Assembly: GCA_041665165.1 (NCBI GenBank)
Contig: JBAYJJ010000030.1
Span: 1-15,975 of the forward strand
DNA from: MWCR01 sp041665165
GTDB taxonomy: Bacteria; Patescibacteriota; Patescibacteriia; 2-12-FULL-60-25
Direction: 5' to 3'
Length of the DNA: 15,975 nucleotides
The translations under genes were made by a program, and so were the position numbers. Below, piece by piece: positions 1 to 6,016 of the stretch (positions are counted from its first letter, which is position 1; every line of letters begins with the position of its first letter). Under the pieces are notes generated by a model. It saw only the letters and a list, made by a program, of their open reading frames with translations, had not been told where the DNA came from and ran no database searches.

Positions 1-1058
1 GGATCATCATCATACGGATCTTCGTTGGTCACGATCACTATGTCAGCGTTCTGGGCCGCCAGCTTGCCCAAGATCGGCCGTCTAGCCACATCGCGCCCGC
101 CTCCGCAAGAACCCATCACGTGAATGACCCTGTTTCTAGGAATGACTTTGACTGCTTCATAAAGTTTGCGGAAAGATTCTGGCTCTGGCGCATGATCCAC
201 CATCACTGTCCAAGGCTGACCTTGTTCTATCTTCTCAAAATGCCCGGGCAAAGATTTTATCTTTTCCAATTCATGGGCCGCGGCTGATACATCCAAGCCC
301 AAAGATTGGACTACAGCCAAAGCGCAGGTCGCATTGTACGCATTGACCTTGCCCATCATCTTTAAGTTGACCTGGATGGTGTTGGCTTTAAAAGATACGC
401 CATTAGCTGTTTCATCCACATCAGTGATCTTAACGTCTGCTTTATCTGATTCGCCATACCAAACAATCGTGCTTGGACCTTTTGATGCGAACTCATCTGC
501 ATATTTATCATCGCGATTCAAGACTGCGGCGCGCGCGACTGTTTGATTTGCGATTTTCTTTTCAGGCAAAGATTTCAAAAATGCGAACAGATCCAGCTTG
601 ACTTTTTTGTAATTCTCAAATCCGCCGTGCGCCTCAATATGCTCTGGTGTCAGGTTAGTGAAAGCGCACACATCATAACGAATGTGTTCGTGACGGTGTT
701 GGATAATGCCTTGCGAAGAAGTTTCCACGACTGCATATTTACAGCCAGCATCAACCATCTGCCTCAGCATTTTCTGCAAAGCAAACCTACCGAGCATGGT
801 CATCTTAGTATTGTTCAACCACTCTTTGTCTGCGATTTTATAGATGGCTGTGCTCATGCACCCTGTCTTGATTCCACCAGCCTCCAGTGCTTTGGCAATC
901 ATGTACGAAGTGGTTGTTTTGCCGTTCGTGCCAGTAACTCCAATGACAATCAATTCAGACGACGGGTGGCCATACCAAGAATCAGCCAAAACAGACAGGG
1001 TTTGATGGTAGGCATCCAGCCAGGATTTGGGCACAAACTTCTTAATTGCGTGCAGCAT
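1..1058 (-). CDS. murE: MurE-like Mur ligase (UDP-N-acetylmuramyl-tripeptide synthetase), 3' end cut by window edge
   Basis: Cytoplasmic ATP-dependent ligase expected to add the third amino acid to UDP-MurNAc-L-Ala-D-Glu in peptidoglycan synthesis. The 352 visible residues carry the P-loop GTNGKTTT (43-50), ETSSQG (112-117), FTNLTPEH (133-140), a YKKVK segment (150-154) where the family's carbamylated lysine is expected, LPGHFE (270-275; the usual GR-x-E has His for Arg) and GSCGGGRDVARRP near 316. The P-loop starts about 70 residues earlier than in E. coli MurE, so the N-terminal UDP-binding domain is missing. The substrate motif that is DNPR in diaminopimelate enzymes aligns with EDPY (346-349), so the added amino acid cannot be predicted. 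The start is the ATG at 1058, preceded by GAGGGG. The C-terminal domain lies mostly beyond the window. MurE is the best family match; a divergent relative is possible. Confidence 0.88.
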   Translation of the reverse strand, partial: MLHAIKKFVPKSWLDAYHQTLSVLADSWYGHPSSELIVIGVTGTNGKTTTSYMIAKALEAGGIKTGCMSTAIYKIADKEWLNNTKMTMLGRFALQKMLRQMVDAGCKYAVVETSSQGIIQHRHEHIRYDVCAFTNLTPEHIEAHGGFENYKKVKLDLFAFLKSLPEKKIANQTVARAAVLNRDDKYADEFASKGPSTIVWYGESDKADVKITDVDETANGVSFKANTIQVNLKMMGKVNAYNATCALAVVQSLGLDVSAAAHELEKIKSLPGHFEKIEQGQPWTVMVDHAPEPESFRKLYEAVKVIPRNRVIHVMGSCGGGRDVARRPILGKLAAQNADIVIVTNEDPYDDD

Positions 1059-1138
1059 AGATTCCCCTCAATTTAGCAAAAAAACGCCTATTTAGCCAAC
1101 CCTGCCCAAAGCCAGCATATATAGGATAGGGCCAGGGG

Positions 1139-1167
1139 TTGACATTTTGGCTAAAATATGCTTAAAT
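1139..1167 (+). promoter_or_regulatory. Sigma-70-type promoter of the lipoprotein gene
   Basis: A perfect TTGACA -35 box (1139-1144) is followed after 17 nt by TTAAAT (1162-1167, 4 of 6 to TATAAT). It lies 43 nt before the lipoprotein ATG, in the 151-bp gap between that gene and the divergent murE. No murE promoter of comparable quality is visible on the other strand; the best is TTGGCT-18-TAAATT, just before its ribosome site. Confidence 0.6.
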
Positions 1168-1209
1168 ACGCATTATTGATGTTCTAGGCCCCAAGGAAGG
1201 AAAACGCAC

Positions 1210-2058
1210 ATGTACAATCGTATCCGTTTGATGACTTCGTTGTTCGCTGGCTTCGTGCTCATCGCGTGCGGCGCGTCCAATCCGCAGCAAGAGGCCAAGG
1301 CGCCCGACACTGTGGTGAAGAGTGAGAGCTCGGAAACCACACACCAGACCTCGTCGTCGACGACCTACACGCCCCAGGCCCCTGCACCCACTCCGCATGC
1401 GGACGTGCCCCTCGAATGCAGGCACTCCAACATGACCGTGGTTCGGGAAGACGCGACCACGATCCAGTGCTCGTGCCGCGGCGACCTGACCGAAGCACGT
1501 TGGACATCGGTCAAGAGCAAGGACCCTGCAGTGCAGAGCACCTGCCTGACCGGCCTGTACTACGAATTTCAGGTCATGCGCCTCCCCATCCGCGGCCCGC
1601 GCGCCATCGACATCCTGGCAGGCACGGCATCTTCCGTGAGTCAGGCTCCTGCACCGCCCGTGCCCGTGGCTCAAGCCTCGGCCTCAGCGCCCGCGCCTGT
1701 CCTGATTGCGCCCGCAACTCTGGCTTCGGCTGGCGCGATCAATACGGTACCGGCTCCGACAGCGTCTGCCTCGGCCTCAACGACCACTTCTGTCAAGAAG
1801 ACGGTCAAGATCACCAAGGTGGATCCTGACAGCGGTTTCAGGCTCACCTATGAGTGCGAGGAAGGCGTCGTGGCCAAGCGTCTGCTTCAGCAAGCGGGTG
1901 ACAAGACCCCGACCGAATTCCAGACCTGCGGTGGCGAGGGCAAGGTTGTTTGCCTGACCGAACTGGCCAAGCAGACCGACATCAACGTCCCGCCGTGCGC
2001 CTGCAAGTCTGGCCAGGCGCCCCGCAAGAACGTCGGCATCATCTGGATGTGCGACTAA
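1210..2058 (+). CDS. Putative cysteine-containing lipoprotein, GC-rich insert gene
   Basis: No family recognised. The 282-residue product starts with a short lipoprotein signal ending LIAC, so Cys20 is the predicted lipidated residue. A Ser/Thr/Pro/Ala-rich linker (about 30-75) leads to a segment with several Cys (about 77-130), then a second Ala/Pro/Ser linker (about 140-195) and a C-terminal Cys-rich segment (about 205-282) ending WMCD. The two Cys segments may be disulphide-stabilised outside the membrane. The start is supported by AAGGAAGG 9 nt upstream. Third codon positions are far richer in G and C than in neighbouring genes. With its own promoter and terminator, the gene looks like an independently expressed and possibly acquired unit. 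Coding is certain from codon bias and flanking signals; function is unknown. Confidence 0.85.
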   Translation: MYNRIRLMTSLFAGFVLIACGASNPQQEAKAPDTVVKSESSETTHQTSSSTTYTPQAPAPTPHADVPLECRHSNMTVVREDATTIQCSCRGDLTEARWTSVKSKDPAVQSTCLTGLYYEFQVMRLPIRGPRAIDILAGTASSVSQAPAPPVPVAQASASAPAPVLIAPATLASAGAINTVPAPTASASASTTTSVKKTVKITKVDPDSGFRLTYECEEGVVAKRLLQQAGDKTPTEFQTCGGEGKVVCLTELAKQTDINVPPCACKSGQAPRKNVGIIWMCD

Positions 2059-2082
2059 GCACTTCCAGTCACCCCGTCTCAG

Positions 2083-2116
2083 CACCCTTTCTTCTTCGGA
2101 AGCAAGGGTGTTTTTA
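2083..2116 (+). terminator. Rho-independent terminator with UUCG tetraloop
   Basis: CACCCTT (2083-2089) pairs with AAGGGTG (2104-2110). After one T/C mismatch, CTTC (2091-2094) pairs with GAAG (2099-2102) around a TTCG loop, giving the very stable C(UUCG)G cap. The run TTTTT (2111-2115) follows at once. It ends the lipoprotein transcript 25 nt after its stop codon. Confidence 0.85.
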
Positions 2117-2117
2117 A

Positions 2118-2290
2118 TTGTGGGCCTAACTCACCTGCTCGCGTTCGCTCGCCGCCCTCCCTTACACCAAGGGAGGGCTAGTATCACCAGATAATTTAAG
2201 TCCTTCCCTTGTCGTAAGGGAAGGACAGATTTGTCGTCCTCGGTTAGAGGTTGAGCTGGGACGACAAATCAGGATGAGTTAGGCCTACAA
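2118..2290. repeat. Composite palindromic element: three perfect hairpins inside a long closing stem
   Basis: No gene lies here apart from the last codons of the CDP-alcohol phosphatidyltransferase. Three perfect hairpins occur in a row: 10 bp (2154-2163/2169-2178, loop 5), 11 bp (2200-2210/2216-2226, loop 5) and 12 bp (2228-2239/2259-2270, loop 19). They are enclosed by an outer 16-position stem, 2118-2133 with 2275-2290, containing one G/T pair. The outer right arm covers the TAG stop of the minus-strand gene. The architecture resembles REP/MITE-like intergenic elements. No transposase is present in the window. Confidence 0.7.
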
Positions 2291-2896
2291 CCCGTACGTA
2301 ATCAACGACAAAGCCGCAAAAAACAATGAAATCATAAGTACGATTGTACCGGACACGAACAACCAAGGTTCGCCAGTCATCTTGGACAAGAACAACAAGA
2401 AGATACTGATGACTTGCAACAGCATTTTTATTTTACCAGACCAGTTGGCGCTGATGTATTCTCCCCTTCTCTTGCGCGAATAAGCGCCGATGATGATCAA
2501 AACTTCAAGCAAAACCAATGAGAATGCCAAAATAAAATCCACTTCGCGGAAAATGAAGATGCAGGCCACTGACCCGATCAACAGCTTGTCTGCGGCTGGG
2601 TCAGCGATGGTGCCCCACAAAGTGATTTGCTTCCTGACGCGCGCCAAGGAGCCATCCAGCGTATCCGTAAAAGCCGTCAACAAAAATAAAGGCACCAGCA
2701 CATTCCAGTTTTCAATCCACAGAAAATAGATGACCAACGGGGTCAGGATAAAACGCAGGACCGTTAAATGATTCGGTTTTACGAACTTGGGAATCAGCGG
2801 AATCAGGGTCTTTGCCAGAATCTTGTCTTGCAGGTATAACACGACCGTATCATTGGTCATGAAGCTCGTGGCAGACAAGGCTTTCAGGATGCTCAT
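2285..2896 (-). CDS. CDP-alcohol phosphatidyltransferase family protein (PgsA-like)
   Basis: Integral membrane enzyme that would transfer a phosphatidyl group from CDP-diacylglycerol to an alcohol such as glycerol-3-phosphate or inositol phosphate. The family signature D-x2-DG-x2-AR-x8-G-x3-D-x3-D is complete, beginning DTLDGSLAR and ending DPAADK. Several hydrophobic segments follow. The start is uncertain. The frame stays open to 3064, but that extension overlaps the divergent membrane-protein gene. ATG 2896 (203 residues) is the first start after a candidate promoter at 2921-2926. ATG 2860 (191 residues, MTNDTVV) is an equally reasonable start, leaving about 15 residues before the conserved core. 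Neither has a clear Shine-Dalgarno. The alcohol substrate cannot be told from sequence alone. Confidence 0.88.
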   Translation of the reverse strand: MSILKALSATSFMTNDTVVLYLQDKILAKTLIPLIPKFVKPNHLTVLRFILTPLVIYFLWIENWNVLVPLFLLTAFTDTLDGSLARVRKQITLWGTIADPAADKLLIGSVACIFIFREVDFILAFSLVLLEVLIIIGAYSRKRRGEYISANWSGKIKMLLQVISIFLLFLSKMTGEPWLFVSGTIVLMISLFFAALSLITYGL

Positions 2897-2916
2897 ACTT
2901 TTAAGTGAGTTTATGT

Positions 2917-2926
2917 TATCATGATA
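2917..2926. promoter_or_regulatory. Palindromic TATCATGATA with overlapping divergent -10 boxes
   Basis: The 10-bp palindrome supplies TATCAT (5 of 6 to TATAAT) on each strand: 2917-2922 for the plus gene at 2946 and 2926-2921 for the minus gene at 2896. Each start would lie about 25 nt away. No good -35 box is seen on either side, so this is a tentative call. Confidence 0.3.
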
Positions 2927-2945
2927 TGCGACAAGAAGTCGACGT

Positions 2946-5063
2946 ATGAACGAAAAAACATTAGACGCACTAGCTGGAATTATTTTCATAATCCTGGTCT
3001 TGGGCCTGCAATACCTGAATATTGACATTGGCTTAGCCAAGCCTTGCATCTGGGCCTTTGCCATTCTTTTCCATGCTCATGTTTTTGGCAGGCATTGCTT
3101 CCCTAACCGCAACTGGGCTGCATCTTATGGCTTGGGCTTAATCGTGTTTTTGGCAACGCAAAGCATAATACAAACGCTTTGGTATTATGGCGGTGGCGCG
3201 CTTGGCCCTATTTCTGATGCATGGTCTTTGTGCTTGACCATGGCTTTGGCGCACATCACCTGCCTCTTTTCCAACCATACGAATTTTGTTGACCAGCTTG
3301 AAGATCAAAACGAGGATTTAGCCTGGGATACAAAGCGGATGGCTGTTGCCGGAACTTTGCTTGCAGCCAGTTTGATCAGCCTGACCTTTATCATAATCAG
3401 TGCCATGCATGGCGCAACTGTGGCCAGCATCCGCACGCCTTGGCCTTTGCTTGCGCCAGGCACTTTGATTGCCATTGCGATCTTATGGGCGTCTGCACTG
3501 ATTGGAGCCATGTACATCCGCTCGCGCACCACGAACTTACTCCAAGGCATGTTCGCTTTATTCGGCACGCTTTCGCTCGCGCCCATCATCTATAAAATCG
3601 GTTATGGGTTTGACGGGTTTTTGCACTGGGCTGGCGAGGAAGTGATTTTGCAAACAGGAATCCTCAACCCCAAACCATTCTATTATATTGGCCAATATGT
3701 TTTCACGACCTGGCTGGCGCGCATTTCCGAAATCTCTGTCTGGCAAATTGACCGCTGGTTTTTACCGATTCTAGTCAGCATTCTTTTGCCAGCCTGCGCT
3801 GTCATGACCTTTAGGCACAAGCCGGATTTCATGGGCATGATCGCATGGCTCGTGCTATTGCCGCTTGGCGCTTTTGTGGCCACCACCCCGCAAGGCTTGG
3901 CCTTAGTGCTTGGGCTTGCGGCCATTATCCTGGCCATTGGCGTGCACAACAAAGAAATCAATCCCACAGCGCCGATCATGCTTGGTTTGTGGAGCGCCAT
4001 GACCCACCCCTTGGCTGGCATCCCAGCGCTTGGCCTCGCGATCGCCATCATGCTGTCTGACGGAAAAACCTGGCGCGTTGTTTCTTCGATCATCCTTGCC
4101 GCCTTGTCCGGCATTTCCATCCCCATTTTGTTTTTCATGTTGAGCCGCTCAGGTGGATTGAACATCGAATGGAATCTTGAACCAATAATCCAGATCCAAA
4201 CCTGGCTGCAGATTGGCACGCGCATCTTCCCGTACTTGGCCAATAAATTCACTTTGTGGCCAGCGTGGGCCAGCTTGGTCTTGATCAGCTTGCCTGCAAT
4301 CGGTTTGATCGGATCGATTTATACTGCAATCAAAATCGAGCGCTACCGGAAAATCGCCAGCTTGATCCTCATCTGCAGTGTCATGCTTTTTGTTTCATCC
4401 GGCTTGCTCAAACAGACTGGGGATTTCACGGCCTTGATCCAATACGAAAAAGGAGACTACGCTGAACGCTTGTTCAACTTCAGCGTCATGCTTTTGCTGG
4501 TCGGCTGTTTGCCTGCGCTGGGCTTGCTCTGGGACAAAGCGCGCAAAGCCATGCCCATTGCTTCGTTGATCGCAATTATTTTGTTCGCACTCGTCGGTGC
4601 GGCCAATGCTTATGATGCGCTCCCCCGCCATGATGCAGTGCAAGCCAGCCGCGGCTGGAGCACGGGCTTGAATGATGTGGAGGCTGTGCGCTGGATAGAC
4701 CAATATGCCAAAAACAAGAATTATACGGTCTTGGCCAACCAAAGCGTGTCTGCCGCGGCCGTAAAAGAATTCGGTTTCAAGCGCTATGCCAAGAACGATG
4801 TTTTCTTTTACCCCATCCCCACTGGCGGCCCACTGTATCAGACATATCTGAAAATGACATACGAAGATCCATCCATTGATACCATCAAAGACGCGGCCAG
4901 GCTTGGCCAGACAAACCTCGTATTTGTGGTCATTAATGATTATTGGTGGAAAGCGACTGAGCTTAACGAAAGCATTGGCCAGATCTCAAATGCGCAGTGG
5001 ACATCTGACGACAACAAGGTGAATGTGTACGCTTTTGAATTAGAAAAAAACGTCCAACCTTAA
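2946..5063 (+). CDS. Large polytopic membrane protein, GT-C glycosyltransferase-like
   Basis: 705 residues with many hydrophobic segments from about residue 10 to 575, then a soluble, probably extracytoplasmic, tail of about 130 residues with the motif NQSVSAAAVKEFGF near 606. An acidic motif between hydrophobic segments, FDGFLHWAGEE (222-232), followed by NPKPFYYIGQY (241-251), recalls the first extracytoplasmic loop of GT-C enzymes, whose acidic residues bind a polyprenyl-phosphate sugar donor. That comparison is inference; no catalytic site is proven. The gene diverges from the phosphatidyltransferase and meets hicA tail-to-tail, sharing TTAA at 5060-5063. The start at 2946 has only a weak AAGAAG upstream. 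Alternatives are an O-antigen ligase-like protein or an uncharacterised transporter-like membrane protein. Confidence 0.85.
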   Translation: MNEKTLDALAGIIFIILVLGLQYLNIDIGLAKPCIWAFAILFHAHVFGRHCFPNRNWAASYGLGLIVFLATQSIIQTLWYYGGGALGPISDAWSLCLTMALAHITCLFSNHTNFVDQLEDQNEDLAWDTKRMAVAGTLLAASLISLTFIIISAMHGATVASIRTPWPLLAPGTLIAIAILWASALIGAMYIRSRTTNLLQGMFALFGTLSLAPIIYKIGYGFDGFLHWAGEEVILQTGILNPKPFYYIGQYVFTTWLARISEISVWQIDRWFLPILVSILLPACAVMTFRHKPDFMGMIAWLVLLPLGAFVATTPQGLALVLGLAAIILAIGVHNKEINPTAPIMLGLWSAMTHPLAGIPALGLAIAIMLSDGKTWRVVSSIILAALSGISIPILFFMLSRSGGLNIEWNLEPIIQIQTWLQIGTRIFPYLANKFTLWPAWASLVLISLPAIGLIGSIYTAIKIERYRKIASLILICSVMLFVSSGLLKQTGDFTALIQYEKGDYAERLFNFSVMLLLVGCLPALGLLWDKARKAMPIASLIAIILFALVGAANAYDALPRHDAVQASRGWSTGLNDVEAVRWIDQYAKNKNYTVLANQSVSAAAVKEFGFKRYAKNDVFFYPIPTGGPLYQTYLKMTYEDPSIDTIKDAARLGQTNLVFVVINDYWWKATELNESIGQISNAQWTSDDNKVNVYAFELEKNVQP

Positions 5064-5269
5064 AAGTTGCCCTCGTTTAAATTCGCTTGGCGCAAAATAG
5101 ATTTAAAAGTACCAAAAGGAATTTCTTTCTTGCCTGCTGGCACAATCACGGTCAAAGTCGGATTGCCTGTTTTTCTAAATTTCACGTGGCTTCCTTTCTG
5201 GGATATATAAATAAAGCCCCTCTTCTGAAGGACCTTGATGATTTCTGATGATGAATAGAGCTTAGGCAT
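5060..5269 (-). CDS. hicA: HicA-family toxin (mRNA interferase)
   Basis: 69-residue double-stranded-RNA-binding-fold toxin that cleaves mRNA when free of HicB. Family features are present in order: helix SSSEIIKVLQKRGF (6-19), the core QKGSHVKFR with the catalytic His28 (24-32), a hydrophobic strand LTVIVPAGKKEI (39-50), and the tail GTFKSILRQANL (53-64). The start is the ATG at 5269, which overlaps the last 8 nt of hicB, so the two are translationally coupled in hicB-hicA order. The reading frame stays open upstream to 5359, but that part lies within hicB in another frame. Its stop shares the TTAA at 5060-5063 with the convergent membrane-protein gene. Length and motifs are normal, so it appears intact. 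Confidence 0.9.
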   Translation of the reverse strand: MPKLYSSSEIIKVLQKRGFIYISQKGSHVKFRKTGNPTLTVIVPAGKKEIPFGTFKSILRQANLNEGNF

Positions 5270-5480
5270 GGCAAATAGTCCGCCTGACAAGCTCAGGCCT
5301 ATCCACCCTCGAAACTCTCGGGGCTTTCCTATCTTCAAAATACAGTTCCAAAGCTTCATCCAAGGCAGCTAAAGCCTCTTTCTTGGTTTTGCCGAAGCTG
5401 GAAACATCAATATTCAAACACTGAGCAACAAAATATTTGCCCTCTTTCCAGACCACGTTTTTCAAATCAATCTTGCGCAT
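5262..5480 (-). CDS. hicB: HicB-family antitoxin, short form
   Basis: 72-residue antitoxin partner of HicA with the partial RNase H-like fold: strand KYFVAQCLNIDVSSFG, then the helix KTKKEALAALDEALELYFE. The usual C-terminal ribbon-helix-helix or helix-turn-helix DNA-binding domain is not evident; only about 20 basic residues follow the helix. It may therefore neutralise HicA without strong DNA binding of its own, or the basic tail may suffice. The ATG at 5480 is chosen over the longer frame to 5576 because the extension runs into the divergent promoter region and lacks family sequence. No clear Shine-Dalgarno precedes it. A TTGACT -35 box lies in the palindrome at 5515-5532. Confidence 0.87.
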   Translation of the reverse strand: MRKIDLKNVVWKEGKYFVAQCLNIDVSSFGKTKKEALAALDEALELYFEDRKAPRVSRVDRPELVRRTICHA

Positions 5481-5514
5481 ACTTATACATAAATACTGCC
5501 CGTGAAAAAGGGAT

Positions 5515-5532
5515 AAGTCAAGTCCTTGACTT
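5515..5532. promoter_or_regulatory. Divergent promoter palindrome between hicBA and the small-gene operon
   Basis: AAGTCAAG (5515-5522), tc, CTTGACTT (5525-5532) is a perfect 8-bp inverted repeat with a 2-nt centre. Each arm holds a TTGACT -35 box (5 of 6), one per strand. On the plus strand TCTAAT (5547-5552, 5 of 6) lies 15 nt downstream and TAATTT 17 nt downstream; on the minus strand the best -10 boxes, CAGTAT or TATTTA, are weak. The symmetry makes it a candidate operator controlling both directions. Confidence 0.55.
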
Positions 5533-5551
5533 TTCTGCAGAAAACCTCTAA

Positions 5552-5565
5552 TTTGTGCACACAAA
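5552..5565. repeat. Short inverted repeat overlapping the -10/leader of the small-gene operon
   Basis: TTTGTG (5552-5557), ca, CACAAA (5560-5565) form a 6-bp dyad between the -10 region and the AAAGGAGG ribosome site. It could be an operator half or chance; it sits where a repressor would block transcription start. Confidence 0.3.
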
Positions 5566-5576
5566 AGGAGGCGCAC

Positions 5577-5807
5577 ATGTACAAGCTATACGTTCGTTGG
5601 AAAACCATGAGTAGAAGCGAGTTCCATCGAGTTGACCTAACTTTAGATGAGAACATCGTCCAAACCTTTCCGACCAACAACACAGACCGCGTCTACGGTT
5701 ACTGCGAAGGTGTGGTAAGTACTCTCAAGCGCATGGGCATTCCCATTGACATGCCCAAGTGTCTTTCTGGCCGGCACCTGACCCCGGACATGTCCAGGCA
5801 GGACTAA
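5577..5807 (+). CDS. Small hypothetical protein with strong ribosome binding site
   Basis: 76 residues, unrecognised, without signal peptide or membrane segment. It is mixed basic and acidic with two Cys (YGYCEGV and PKCLSG), so it is probably cytoplasmic. Real expression is supported by a TTGACT promoter, AAAGGAGG ideally spaced before the ATG, and a directly following gene with another strong ribosome site. The ATG context CGCACATGTACAA (5572-5584) is identical over 13 nt to that of the lipoprotein gene (1205-1217). The frame is open upstream to 5526, but that extension covers the promoter and ribosome site. The first gene of a two-gene operon diverging from hicBA. Function unknown. Confidence 0.72.
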   Translation: MYKLYVRWKTMSRSEFHRVDLTLDENIVQTFPTNNTDRVYGYCEGVVSTLKRMGIPIDMPKCLSGRHLTPDMSRQD

Positions 5808-5819
5808 GAGGAGGACGCA

Positions 5820-5990
5820 ATGTGCTGGCGAGATGAGATCCGAACAACCAGAACCTGCATCCTTTGCCATCAAAAGTATTTCGGCGACCTGGGACATCGG
5901 GATTGTCCGGAGTTCCAGAAAAAGGACACGCTGGATAAGAAAGAAGACGAGAAGCCTAAAGAACCTCCCAAGGAAACAGACCCCTTCTAG
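5820..5990 (+). CDS. Small zinc-knuckle-like hypothetical protein
   Basis: 56 residues starting at ATG 5820, 12 nt after the previous stop and preceded by GAGGAGG, the strongest ribosome site in the window. The pattern C13-x2-C16-x9-H26-x2-C29 suggests one bound zinc ion. The second half (34-56) is a charged, Lys/Glu/Pro-rich tail, probably disordered. It ends at TAG 5988-5990, immediately before a terminator, so the reading frame, its ribosome site and the transcript end agree. Zinc-binding is inferred from spacing only; an RNA- or DNA-binding or regulatory role is possible but not shown. Confidence 0.68.
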   Translation: MCWRDEIRTTRTCILCHQKYFGDLGHRDCPEFQKKDTLDKKEDEKPKEPPKETDPF

Positions 5991-6016
5991 CCACGCAAGC
6001 GCGTGGTATTTTTATT
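5991..6016 (+). terminator. Rho-independent terminator of the small-gene operon
   Basis: CCACGC (5991-5996) and GCGTGG (6001-6006) enclose the loop AAGC and are followed by TATTTTTATT. The stem begins on the base after the TAG stop of the 56-residue gene. Its T-run overlaps the TAA stop (6012-6014) of the convergent GT4 gene. On the minus strand no T-run follows, so it looks one-directional. Confidence 0.75.

Noticed and set aside
543..1076. Plus-strand open frame of 177 codons
   Set aside because: It is antisense to murE, whose P-loop and other motifs are intact; the plus-strand frame has no family features or ribosome site.
1162..1674. Minus-strand open frame of 170 codons across the lipoprotein gene
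   Set aside because: An artefact of GC-rich codons; the plus frame has promoter, ribosome site, lipobox and terminator.
2118..2290. CRISPR array or riboswitch
   Set aside because: The repeats are inverted, not direct and evenly spaced, and the region is at the ends of two opposing genes rather than before a start codon.
2897..3064. N-terminal extension of the CDP-alcohol phosphatidyltransferase
   Set aside because: It covers the divergent promoter region and the first codons of the membrane protein and adds no family sequence.
5481..5576. N-terminal extension of HicB to 104 residues
   Set aside because: It would translate the palindromic promoter region and lacks HicB-like sequence.
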